A stretch of 7,189 nucleotides of DNA from Dehalococcoidia bacterium. GTDB lineage: Bacteria > Chloroflexota > Dehalococcoidia > UBA3495. The first letter of the stretch is position 1, and each line of letters starts with the position of its first letter. Shown here one piece after another: positions 1 through 7,063 of the stretch. The position numbers and the translations under genes are program-made. Where the stretch lies: assembly GCA_028822675.1 (NCBI GenBank), contig JAPKDE010000130.1, forward strand, positions 1 through 7,189, given 5' to 3'. The notes beneath the pieces were generated by a model. The model did not search any database. It saw only the letters and a program-made list of their open reading frames with translations, and had not been told where the DNA came from.

Positions 1-105
1 CCACAGATGGACAAGACGTGTGGGTAACTCACCTGAATTAATGCAGTTCCATCATAAGTGGGTGCGTGTTAGGCTGTGCGGTAAATTCCCTCCAGGAGCT
101 TTCGC

Positions 106-927
106 ATGATTATCGACACACATACCCACGTGGTCAGCAGCGATAAGACCAAGCACCCACTCGACCCTAGCGCACGGGGTTGGTCCACCGAGGTCAGTAA
201 TGACGTTGAAGCCCTGATCGCCGAGATGGACGCCGCCGGCGTTGAATGCGCCACCCTGGTGCAACCCAACGCCACCTACGGTCTGGACAACACCTACCAG
301 TGTGATAGTGCCAAGCTGTACGCCCCGCGCACGGTGTCGGTGGGCATCCTGGATCCGGCGGCCGCTGATGCCGCTGGCAAACTCGCTTATTGGGTCAACG
401 AACACGGCATGCTGGGCGTCCGCCTGCAGAGTCAGGTCGACGCCGATGACCCCAGTTGCGATGCCATCTGGCAACGGGCCGAAGAACTGAACGTGCCAAT
501 CTCCATTGGCGGGGGCGGCCAGCCAGACCGCGTTGAGCGGATGACCAAGATTGCCGGTCGGCACCCTAACGTCCTCTTTGCTCCGGACCATTTTGCCGGT
601 TGGAGCGGCGCGGACGACAAGGCCGGTATGACCACGGCGCTTGAGGCCATGGCCAAGCTGCCCAACGCCCACCTGCGTTATTCCAGCACCAGCCTTGGCC
701 CGTACGCCGACCTGAACGATGCCGACAGAGACCTTTTCCGGCGCGTCATTGAAGCTTTCACGCCACAACGGATGATGTGGGGTTCCAATTTCCCCTCCTC
801 CCGCGACGGCGGTTACATCGGCCAGGTAACTATGGGCAAAACCGCCCTGCCCTGGATATCTGATGACGATCTAGAGTGGATGATGGGCAAGTCGGCCCAC
901 AAGTTCTGGCCGATTCTGCAAGCTTAG
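106..927 (+). CDS. Amidohydrolase-2 family TIM-barrel protein (lactonase/decarboxylase-like)
   Basis: This is a 273-residue cytoplasmic protein with no signal peptide. It opens with IIDTHTH, so His6 and His8 form the HxH motif at the end of the first barrel strand, typical of the amidohydrolase-2 family (PF04909). Family members include lactonases such as LigI, related sugar lactonases, and decarboxylases. Further landmarks are the strand with DHFAG (His162) and the late motif MWGSNFP (residues 224-230). Length is normal for the smaller lactonase-like members. Two usual polar positions are altered: the fourth-strand His is Gly135 in the run SIGGGG, and the last-strand Asp is Asn228. The full binuclear metal site is therefore not present, although GSNFP occurs in other family members. 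The ATG start is supported by AGGAG at 94-98, seven bases upstream. The gene is followed after 47 bases by a methyltransferase. Family assignment is secure; the substrate is unknown. Confidence 0.9.
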   Translation: MIIDTHTHVVSSDKTKHPLDPSARGWSTEVSNDVEALIAEMDAAGVECATLVQPNATYGLDNTYQCDSAKLYAPRTVSVGILDPAAADAAGKLAYWVNEHGMLGVRLQSQVDADDPSCDAIWQRAEELNVPISIGGGGQPDRVERMTKIAGRHPNVLFAPDHFAGWSGADDKAGMTTALEAMAKLPNAHLRYSSTSLGPYADLNDADRDLFRRVIEAFTPQRMMWGSNFPSSRDGGYIGQVTMGKTALPWISDDDLEWMMGKSAHKFWPILQA

Positions 928-974
928 ACTAAGTAAATCACCCTTGGTCAACGCACCATATTTTGGGATGAACA

Positions 975-1814
975 ATGGCTGAATCATCTGAAATTTACGC
1001 TGCCCAACTGGCCGCTGTACAGGCTCAAAATGCCCGTATATATGGGCCGCCAACTACTGGCGACTCGTGGGGCGGAGCGTCGGCGCGGCAGTTTAGGTTT
1101 GACCCCGATCGGGTGATGGACGGCAACTTGGCGGTCATCGCATCGTATGTGCGGCCAGACGATGCTGTGGTAGATGTTGGCGGCGGCGCTGGGCGGGTTT
1201 GCCTTCCGCTGTCCCGGCTCTGCCGAGAGGTTGTCAACGTTGAGCCGTCGCCGGGCATGGGGGCAGAGTTCCAGTCGTCAGCCGACGAAGCAGGAATCAC
1301 CAACGCTCGTCTGGTTTCAGCTTCCCTGGCAGACGCCAATGCTCCAAATGGAGACATCGTGTTCACCGCTGACGTTACCTACTTCGTCAGCAACATCGCC
1401 GAGTTTGTGCGTCAGATGGAAGCTGCAGCCGCACGTCGGGTCATGATTACCATCTGGAGCGAGCCTCCGCCAAACCGCCGAGCCAAGCTTTTCCACCTGA
1501 TCTACGGCGAGGAACAGAAAATATTTCCCGGTCAGGCCCAACTGCTGCCGGTGCTGTGGGATCTGGGAATACTGCCCGATGTGCAAGTTATGCCGGAGTC
1601 GCCCTGGTGGGAGAACGAACGTCCGCCGACCAGGGAAGCCGCCATGGAAATAGTTCTAGAAGACCGTGTGGTAAAACCGCAGGACAAAGACCGAGCCAGG
1701 CCATTAATCGAGTCGCACTTTGACGAATTGTTCGCTGCCAGTGACACAGGGTTTGTGCCGCTGTGGCGCTTAGAAATGCGTGAGGTTCTGATTACCTGGG
1801 AGACTGGGGTTTGA
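975..1814 (+). CDS. Class I SAM-dependent methyltransferase
   Basis: This 279-residue soluble protein has a Rossmann-type methyltransferase core. Motif I is VDVGGGAGR at residues 66-74. An acidic residue, Glu90 in NVEPS, ends the second strand where it would bind the SAM ribose. The segment DIVFTADVTYFV (127-138) fits motif IV, and VMITIW (156-161) a later core strand. The first 60 residues form an N-terminal extension that probably covers the substrate. The C-terminal part is rich in Trp, Pro and acidic residues (for example SPWWENERPP, 209-218) and looks lineage-specific. The start at 975 has only a weak GGGA (965-968) upstream. An out-of-frame ATG at 968 gives just four codons before a stop. 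The gene lies between a hydrolase and an MBL-fold gene. The methyl acceptor cannot be inferred; a small molecule is more likely than nucleic acid because no DNA- or RNA-binding motif is visible. Confidence 0.85.
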   Translation: MAESSEIYAAQLAAVQAQNARIYGPPTTGDSWGGASARQFRFDPDRVMDGNLAVIASYVRPDDAVVDVGGGAGRVCLPLSRLCREVVNVEPSPGMGAEFQSSADEAGITNARLVSASLADANAPNGDIVFTADVTYFVSNIAEFVRQMEAAAARRVMITIWSEPPPNRRAKLFHLIYGEEQKIFPGQAQLLPVLWDLGILPDVQVMPESPWWENERPPTREAAMEIVLEDRVVKPQDKDRARPLIESHFDELFAASDTGFVPLWRLEMREVLITWETGV

Positions 1815-1851
1815 CCAAACATCAGCGGCCAACAGGAGCATAGGAGCTGAC

Positions 1852-2718
1852 ATGGAAGTAAGATTGCTGGGTACCGGCACTCCAATGTCCGTCGAACGGT
1901 TCCAATCTTCAGCGTTGGTTGAAGCAGATGGGGATCTCCTTCTGTTCGACGCGGGAAGGGGTGCGGTCCACCAGATGTTTCAGGCTGGAGTTGACGTAAG
2001 CCGGGTTCGGCCGGTCTTTATTACTCATCATCATTTTGACCACATCAATGATCTATTCGACGTCATAATCTCAACAGCGTGGAAGGGGCGGGAGAAGACG
2101 CTGCAAATATATTGACCGATTGGTACCAAGAAGATTGTTGATGCATTGCTCAATGGTGTTTACGCCAACGATATCCGCTTCCGTGTTGAGGAAGATTTGG
2201 AATCGCGCCGCCATGGCGGCTATATTTTTAAAAGAGTGGAAGCAATCCGGGATGTTGCCGTCCATGAAATAGGCTCGGGTCTGGCAGCGGAAGGGGATGG
2301 TTGGCGCGTGATATCCGACTACGTGATGCACGGAGATTTCCCTGATGCCCGCGATTTTGATTGGAACTGTCTGGGCTATCGTATCGAGGGCTCGGACGAT
2401 GTTGTCACTATCAGTGGCGATACAGTCCCTTGCTCCGGGATTATCGGCCTGGCCCGCGAAGCGGACTTGCTGGTCCAATGTTGTACAGTTGCTGAAAGTG
2501 CATTGGCCAACCCATTCAGCCTTTACCTCACCAAGTCGATTTTTCCTTCTACTGCCCAAGCTGGCCAGATCGCGGCTGGAGCCGGGGTGAAACGAATGGT
2601 GCTAACTCACCTGGGTGCGTCGATCGAACAGAACAGCGATGCCAAGATCTTGGAAGAAGTTAGGCAACACTACAAAGGCGAGGTGCTACTTGGGGAAGAC
2701 TTGTTGGTGATTGAGTGA
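1852..2718 (+). pseudogene. MBL-fold (RNase Z-like) metallohydrolase interrupted by an in-frame TGA
   Basis: One reading frame of 288 codons runs from ATG 1852 to TGA 2716-2718, broken only by TGA at 2113-2115 (codon 88). The first part (87 residues) has the LLGTGTP start and the metal motif HHHFDH (His59, His61, Asp63, His64). The second part continues in the same frame with VMHGD (His at codon 160), SGDT (bridging Asp at codon 190) and VLTHLG (His at codon 253). These are the usual landmarks of the RNase Z/arylsulfatase-like MBL group. The HEAT and HST motifs of true tRNase Z are replaced by QCCT and PSTA, so a small-molecule hydrolase is more likely than tRNA processing. The stop falls in IY-stop-PIGTK, where relatives usually read a Gly-Pro turn, so a single GGA to TGA change would explain it. 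Tandem AGGAG sequences at 1834-1838 and 1842-1846 support the start. It could be a recent nonsense mutation, a sequence error, or two fragments (the second could start at TTG 2146). Each fragment alone would lack part of the metal site. Confidence 0.8.
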
Positions 2719-2748
2719 GCTCGAGAACCAGTAGTATCTGGACCGGCA

Positions 2749-2777
2749 TTGACACCCAGCTACGGCACTGCTAGATT
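2749..2777 (+). promoter_or_regulatory. Predicted sigma70-type promoter for the CoA-transferase operon
   Basis: A perfect TTGACA -35 box at 2749-2754 is followed after exactly 17 bases by TAGATT at 2772-2777, a 4-of-6 match to TATAAT that keeps the most important T, A and final T. Transcription would start near 2784, leaving a leader of about 50 bases before the ATG at 2837. It lies in the longest gap between genes in the window (2719-2836), right where the gene set changes from the hydrolase block to the CoA-thioester block. A short palindrome, ACCACTGGT at 2789-2797, lies just after the expected start site and could be an operator, but it is short enough to be chance. The prediction assumes E. 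coli-like promoter preferences. Confidence 0.5.
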
Positions 2778-2836
2778 TTGGCATCTTTACCACTGGTTTA
2801 AAAATCGGGTCTTAATCAACGTCTTTCGTGAGCTAG

Positions 2837-3985
2837 ATGAACGATAGAGTCCTTCAAGATATCAAAGTCATTGACCTGACCCAGAACATCGCTGGTCCCT
2901 ACTGCACCAAGCTGCTGGCTGATTATGGGGCTGATGTGATTAAGGTCGAGCGGCCAGATGGCGACCCCGCGCGACGCATGGGCCCCTTCCCCGGACACGA
3001 AGCCCACCCCGAAAAAAGCGGAATATTCCTCTACCTCAACACCAATAAACGTGGCATAACCCTGGACCTGAAATCGGATGATGGCCGGGCGGCGCTCCTT
3101 GATTTGGTTCGCGATGCTGATGTGTTAGTGGAGAGCTATTCCCCAAGGGTTATGGCATCACTGGGCCTGGATTACCAGACTTTAAGCGCCGTGAACCCCA
3201 AGCTGATTATGACCTCGGTTTCCAGCTTTGGGCGCAACGGACGCTACAGCGAATACCGAGCCTCTGAGCTAGTTCTGTACGCTCTCTGCGGCATGGCCTA
3301 CATCACCGGCGGCTACCACCGCGAACCGGTGAAGCACGGCTACAGCCAGGCCCAGTATCTAGGCGGCGTGGCTGGAGCCTCGGGCACCGTTGCCGCACTA
3401 CTGGGTCTCTGGCGCGGGGGATCGGGACAGCAGGTGGATGTCTCAATCCTGGAGTGCGCCATCAGCACACTGTTCACGACCTTCTTGGAATACACCTACG
3501 CGGGCAACGTCACCAGACGGCAGCCGTCTGAGGGCAGCAGTCTGCGTTATCCAGCCGCCACCAAAGAGGGGTACATCCTGCCCACTCCGGGCGTGATGGG
3601 AGACTGGGACACCTACGCCGCCATGGCCGACGTTCCAGAACTGCAAGACCCCAAGTTTGCTACGCCAGCCGATCGGCAATTGCATTCCGACGAAGTGGAT
3701 AACCTGCTGAAGGCCAAGTGGCTGGAGAAGACGGCTGAGGAGTGGTTCCACCACGCCCAGGAATGGCGCTTCCCATTCTCTCCAGTGCAGACCATGGAAG
3801 ACATATCCGGTTCACCGCAGTTGGCCGACCGGGGTTATTTTGTGGAGTTCCCCCATCCGGCGGTTGGCACCCTCCGCTACCCCGGCGGGCCGTTCCGGAT
3901 GTCGGAGACGCCGCGCCGTCAGGCCATGCCTGCGCCGACTTTGGGCCAGCACAACGGCGAAGTGTTTTGGGGGAAGAAATCGTGA
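2837..3985 (+). CDS. CaiB/BaiF (family III) CoA-transferase, subunit lacking the catalytic Asp
   Basis: This 382-residue protein is a family III CoA-transferase. Such enzymes move CoA from an acyl-CoA to a free carboxylate, activating organic acids in the cytoplasm. The N-terminal block (IKVIDLTQNIAGPYCTKLLA, residues 9-28), then ADVIKVERPDGDPAR (32-46) and NTNKRGITLDL (68-78), are family hallmarks. The C-terminal DRGYFVEFPHPAVGTLRYPG (331-350) is the typical end of the CoA_transf_3 domain. The active-site segment AQYLGGVAGASGTVAALL (172-189) has Gln173 (CAG, 3353-3355) at the position that aligns by eye with the catalytic Asp of formyl-CoA transferase (Asp169). This subunit may therefore be inactive alone. 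Its stop codon overlaps the GTG start of a second family III gene by 4 bases, suggesting co-translation and a heteromer. The start has only a weak GTGAG (2828-2832). A promoter match lies 60-90 bases upstream. The family is certain; the carboxylate is unknown. Confidence 0.92.
   Translation: MNDRVLQDIKVIDLTQNIAGPYCTKLLADYGADVIKVERPDGDPARRMGPFPGHEAHPEKSGIFLYLNTNKRGITLDLKSDDGRAALLDLVRDADVLVESYSPRVMASLGLDYQTLSAVNPKLIMTSVSSFGRNGRYSEYRASELVLYALCGMAYITGGYHREPVKHGYSQAQYLGGVAGASGTVAALLGLWRGGSGQQVDVSILECAISTLFTTFLEYTYAGNVTRRQPSEGSSLRYPAATKEGYILPTPGVMGDWDTYAAMADVPELQDPKFATPADRQLHSDEVDNLLKAKWLEKTAEEWFHHAQEWRFPFSPVQTMEDISGSPQLADRGYFVEFPHPAVGTLRYPGGPFRMSETPRRQAMPAPTLGQHNGEVFWGKKS
3969..3984 (+). promoter_or_regulatory. 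Ribosome binding site and GTG start overlapping the previous stop
   Basis: GGGGGAAG at 3969-3976 precedes GTG at 3982-3984 by five bases. The GTG shares bases with the TGA stop (3983-3985) of the upstream CoA-transferase, a GTGA overlap typical of translational coupling. This site decides the start of the downstream gene. An earlier in-frame ATG at 3742 would add 80 low-complexity Pro/Arg/Gly-rich residues that lie entirely inside the upstream gene and resemble no part of this family. Translation from GTG gives LKGIRIIEPGQ, the expected N-terminus. Confidence 0.75.
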
Positions 3986-5313
3986 CCGAAGCACTTCCGC
4001 TAAAAGGCATCCGAATTATTGAGCCAGGACAAGTCTGGGCTCTTCCCTACGCTATAGCGCCGCTGGCGGCCTATGGCGCTGAGGTCATCAAGGTGGAGTC
4101 TGCGGTGCGGCCCGATTCGTCTCGCGGCAGCCCCCAGCCGGACGCCAAGGTTGGTGAGGAACCCTGGAACGACGGCGGCATGTACCACGAAGCAAACCGC
4201 AACAAGCTGGGCATTGCGCTGGACCTCAACACCGACCGGGGCAAAGAGTTATTCAAAGAGCTGGTCAGCGTCAGTGACGTAGTGGCCCAGAACTTCCCTC
4301 CCAGGGTCATGCGGAACTTTGGCCTGGATTACCCTGAATTACAGAAGATCAAACCAGACATCATCGTCTTGGACTCGACCGCTTATGGCAGTTCCGGGCC
4401 GTGGCAGAACTATATCGGCTACGGGTCCAGCCTCCAGGCCGTGACCGGGCTGACCTACGTCACAGGCTACGAGGACTCTGGCCCGGTACAAGGTGGGATA
4501 CTTTTTAACGACACATTGGGAGCGTTGAACGCGACCTACGCCATCTTGTTGGCACTGGCCCACCGGGAGCGCACCGGGCAGGGGCAATGGATCGACCTCT
4601 CGCAATACGAGGCCGGAGTGGCCCACTTGGGGGAGGCGTTCATGGAATTCGCCATGAACGGCGAGGTGCCCACTCGTCGAGGGAACACCCACCCGGATCA
4701 CGCCCCGTACAACATATACCGCTGCTCTGGAGACGACGATTGGGTCTCCATCACAGTCACATCAGACGCTGAGTGGGCCAACTTTGTCCGAACAGTGGGT
4801 GAACCTTGGGCTTCCAATGCAGATTGGGAGACGTCTGAGGGCCGCTTGGACCAGCGAGAAAGTCTTGATGCTGCGGTAGGCGAGTGGACGGCCACACGCA
4901 ACAAACTTGAAGTGATGCACCTGCTCCAGGCGGGTGGCGTGGCCTGCGGTGCGGTGTATAACACCCGAGAGATTGCCACTGATCCTCATCATGCCGACCG
5001 GGGGTTCTTCTCCATCTCCCAACACCCGGAGCCCGTGGGCGCTCGTCCGCATTCGGCACCCTTATTTGGCCTGACCGGAGTGCCCAAGCCGTTAGAGGCC
5101 TTGGCACCCAAGTTTGGCGAGTACAACCACCAAGTCTTCTGTAATCTGCTTGGTAAGTCTGAGAGCGAATTCGCCGACCTGTTGGAACAGCAGGTGATTG
5201 CCGACATACCAGCCAATCCCGGTGTGACACCGCCGCCAGATTCAGCGGGCCTCCTGCGCATGGGGTTTCTGGCCGAACGCGACGCGGAATATAAGTCCCG
5301 ACTTGGCATTTAA
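3982..5313 (+). CDS. CaiB/BaiF (family III) CoA-transferase, subunit with the catalytic Asp
   Basis: From the GTG start this is a 443-residue family III CoA-transferase, the second of a tandem pair. Family blocks are LKGIRIIEPGQVWALPYAIA (residues 7-26), AEVIKVES (33-40), ANRNKLGIALDLNTDRGKEL (71-90), FGLDYPELQKIKPDIIVLDS (113-132) and GQGQWIDLSQYEAGVAHLGE (199-218). The active-site segment FNDTLGALNATYAILLAL (175-192) keeps Asp177 (GAC, 4510-4512), the residue expected to form the acyl anhydride and aspartyl-CoA thioester intermediates. It is about 60 residues longer than its partner, partly through an insertion around residues 43-66 and a longer C-terminus. Heteromeric family III enzymes built from two such subunits are known, for example BbsEF (benzylsuccinate) and SmtAB (succinyl-CoA:malate in Chloroflexus). 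By analogy this would be the catalytic subunit. The next gene, a crotonase, begins 55 bases later and probably acts on the acyl-CoA product. Substrate unknown. Confidence 0.92.
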   Translation: MTEALPLKGIRIIEPGQVWALPYAIAPLAAYGAEVIKVESAVRPDSSRGSPQPDAKVGEEPWNDGGMYHEANRNKLGIALDLNTDRGKELFKELVSVSDVVAQNFPPRVMRNFGLDYPELQKIKPDIIVLDSTAYGSSGPWQNYIGYGSSLQAVTGLTYVTGYEDSGPVQGGILFNDTLGALNATYAILLALAHRERTGQGQWIDLSQYEAGVAHLGEAFMEFAMNGEVPTRRGNTHPDHAPYNIYRCSGDDDWVSITVTSDAEWANFVRTVGEPWASNADWETSEGRLDQRESLDAAVGEWTATRNKLEVMHLLQAGGVACGAVYNTREIATDPHHADRGFFSISQHPEPVGARPHSAPLFGLTGVPKPLEALAPKFGEYNHQVFCNLLGKSESEFADLLEQQVIADIPANPGVTPPPDSAGLLRMGFLAERDAEYKSRLGI

Positions 5314-5368
5314 GCGATCAACAAGCCCCGATTAAACTCCAACAATCAACTTATATGGAGGGCCATAC

Positions 5369-6118
5369 ATGGATACGGTTAACTACGAAAAGAAGAGTCC
5401 CACTGCCTGGATCACCATCAACCGTCCCCAGGTGATGAACGCCTGTGACCCGCCAACCACGGACTATATCTACGAGTGCGAGCAGGATTTCGACAAAGAC
5501 TCGAGCTTGAAGGTGTTGGTGTTAACCGGAGCAGGCGAACGCGCCTTCTGCACCGGCATGGACCTGAAGGCTGCGGCGGCTCGTATCGCAGCCGGTGGCC
5601 CGGTGAGCAACATAGTGCCGCCCTACATGAAGACCGACAAAGTGACCATCGCTGCGGTGAACGGCTACGCGGTGGCCGGAGGGCTAGAACGGGCGCTGGC
5701 CTGTGACATTAGAATCGCCTCAGAGAACGCCCAATTCGGCTGCTTTGAGATTCGGCGTGGTCTGCCAAACCCGCCAGACCCGCTCATCAGGTTGGTCGGT
5801 TTTGGACCGGCCCTGCATATGCTCTTAAGCGGCGATTTGATTGATGCCCAAGAGGCTCTTCGCATCGGACTCGTTACCAAGGTGGTCTCGGCCAAAGAGC
5901 TGATTCCCACGGTGGAAGAGCTGGCGGCCCGCATGGGTGAGTATCCCACCGATGTTCTAGTTGCGACCAAGAATGCAGCATTTGTGGGCCGTGACCTAAC
6001 GGCAGAGCAGTCTCATCTGTACTCCAGAGCGTTGTCGGCCCCGCTGCGGGATTCAGATACCAGCAGAGAAGGCGTGACCGCGTTTGCCGAGCGACGCAAG
6101 GCGAACTACAGCGATTAA
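5369..6118 (+). CDS. Enoyl-CoA hydratase/isomerase (crotonase superfamily)
   Basis: This 249-residue protein is a crotonase of normal length. It acts on acyl-CoA thioesters, most simply adding water to or shifting a 2-enoyl double bond. AFCTGMDLK (residues 59-67) is the first oxyanion-hole segment, and NGYAVAGGLERALACD (98-113) holds the second. Glu107 and Glu127 (FGCFE, 123-127) align by eye with Glu144 and Glu164 of rat mitochondrial hydratase, so both acid/base residues are present and hydratase chemistry is plausible. The following loop, GLPNPPDPLIRLV (131-143), is unusual: most relatives have a glycine-rich GLxPGxGGTQRL here. The C-terminus REGVTAFAERRKANYSD (233-249) closely follows the hydratase pattern. 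GGAGG at 5357-5361, seven bases before the ATG, supports the start. Its place after two CoA-transferases suggests it works on the CoA ester they make. Dehydratase, isomerase or C-C hydrolase activity cannot be excluded. Confidence 0.92.
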   Translation: MDTVNYEKKSPTAWITINRPQVMNACDPPTTDYIYECEQDFDKDSSLKVLVLTGAGERAFCTGMDLKAAAARIAAGGPVSNIVPPYMKTDKVTIAAVNGYAVAGGLERALACDIRIASENAQFGCFEIRRGLPNPPDPLIRLVGFGPALHMLLSGDLIDAQEALRIGLVTKVVSAKELIPTVEELAARMGEYPTDVLVATKNAAFVGRDLTAEQSHLYSRALSAPLRDSDTSREGVTAFAERRKANYSD

Positions 6119-6147
6119 GCATATTTCCGGATTAGGAGGGATGCGCA

Positions 6148-7029
6148 ATGGCCGATAAGAAGATTTCTTGTGCGTTTGGAGTTGATCTAGACGCCGTTTG
6201 TGGTTGGTTGGGTTCATACGGAGGCGAGGACTCGCCAGACGATATATCGCGGGGCATGTTTGCCGGTGAAGTCGGCACACCCCGCCTACTAAAGCTATTC
6301 GAACGGTTGGGCATCAAGACCACCTGGTTCGTGCCCGGTCATTCCATCGAGACCTTCCCCATGGAATGTCAGATGATCGTGGACGACGGCCATGAGATTG
6401 GCATGCACGGCTATTCCCATGAGAACCCCATCGCCATGTCTCCAGAACAGGAAGAGGCAGTTTTAGTCCGGTGTATCGACCTAATCACCAAAGTGTCTGG
6501 CCAACGGCCCACTGGTTACGTGGCCCCGTGGTGGGAGTTTAGCCACATCACCAATGAACTGCTGCAGAAGCATGGCATCAAGTATGACCACAGCCTGATG
6601 CACCGGGACTTCGAGTGCTACTACGTGCGGAAGGGTGACCGGTGGACCAAAATTGATTACACCCAGCCCGCCGAGCACTGGATGCACGCCCTGGTCCGCG
6701 GTGAAGAGACGGACCTCGTTGAGATTCCGGCCAACTGGTATTTGGATGATCTGCCGCCCATGATGTTCATCAAGGGCGCGCCCAACAGCCACGGATTCGT
6801 CAATCCCAGGGATATTGAGCAGATGTGGCGTGATCAGTTTGATTTCGTCTACCGCGAGTACGATGAGGCAGTGTTTCCGATAACAATTCACCCCGATGTC
6901 AGTGGCCGACCCCAGGTGTTATTGATGCTGGAGCGGTTGGCGGCGTACATCATGTCGCACGATGGTGTGCAGTTCAAGACATTCAACGAGATAGCCGACG
7001 ACCACCTGACCAACCACCCACGCCAGTAG
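6148..7029 (+). CDS. Polysaccharide deacetylase family protein, HpPgdA / cyclic imide hydrolase type
   Basis: This 293-residue NodB-fold protein has no signal peptide or membrane segment, so it should be cytoplasmic. VDLDAV (residues 12-17) supplies the catalytic/metal Asp, probably Asp15. [12 protein letters not shown] (81-92) supplies metal ligands His87 and His91. GYVAPWWE (123-130) is the next family motif, and [11 protein letters not shown] (245-255) gives the late His248. This layout and length match Helicobacter pylori PgdA and the cyclic imide hydrolase of Pseudomonas putida, from memory of those families. Members of this group have been reported on peptidoglycan and on small cyclic imides. 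The lack of an export signal and the acyl-CoA neighbours favour a small-molecule amide or imide substrate, which is inference. AGGAGG at 6134-6139, eight bases before the ATG, fixes the start; a nearer out-of-frame ATG at 6141 reads only five codons. It lies 29 bases after the crotonase gene and is probably co-transcribed with it. Confidence 0.9.
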   Translation: MADKKISCAFGVDLDAVCGWLGSYGGEDSPDDISRGMFAGEVGTPRLLKLFERLGIKTTWFVPGHSIETFPMECQMIVDDGHEIGMHGYSHENPIAMSPEQEEAVLVRCIDLITKVSGQRPTGYVAPWWEFSHITNELLQKHGIKYDHSLMHRDFECYYVRKGDRWTKIDYTQPAEHWMHALVRGEETDLVEIPANWYLDDLPPMMFIKGAPNSHGFVNPRDIEQMWRDQFDFVYREYDEAVFPITIHPDVSGRPQVLLMLERLAAYIMSHDGVQFKTFNEIADDHLTNHPRQ

Positions 7030-7063
7030 GTTTTGGCGGTAGCCCATCGCAAATTCCATAGTC

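Noticed and set aside
1..41. Possible C-terminal tail of an upstream gene ending at TAA 39-41 (reads TDGQDVWVTHLN) or at TAA 25-27 in another frame
   Set aside because: Too short to choose a frame or recognise a family. The first 105 bases otherwise show only the ribosome binding site of the amidohydrolase gene.
52..768. Long open frame of 238 codons on the minus strand
   Set aside because: It lies almost wholly opposite the amidohydrolase gene, has no recognisable domain, and reflects the GC-rich codon pattern of the plus-strand gene.
2113..2160. TGA at codon 88 as selenocysteine or as a reassigned glycine codon
   Set aside because: The site is a Gly position, not Cys, and no convincing SECIS-like hairpin is seen just downstream (only the TTGGTACCAA palindrome at 2120-2129). 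Reassignment of TGA to Gly is unlikely because three genes in the window end in TGA and no other gene has an in-frame TGA.
2071..2559. 162-codon minus-strand frame opposite the MBL gene
   Set aside because: It has no recognisable motifs, while the plus strand carries clear MBL motifs on both sides of the internal stop.
3742..3981. Upstream in-frame extension of the second CoA-transferase from ATG 3742
   Set aside because: The 80 extra residues are Pro/Arg/Gly-rich, lie inside the previous gene and match no family region. GTG 3982 has a good Shine-Dalgarno and gives the normal N-terminus.
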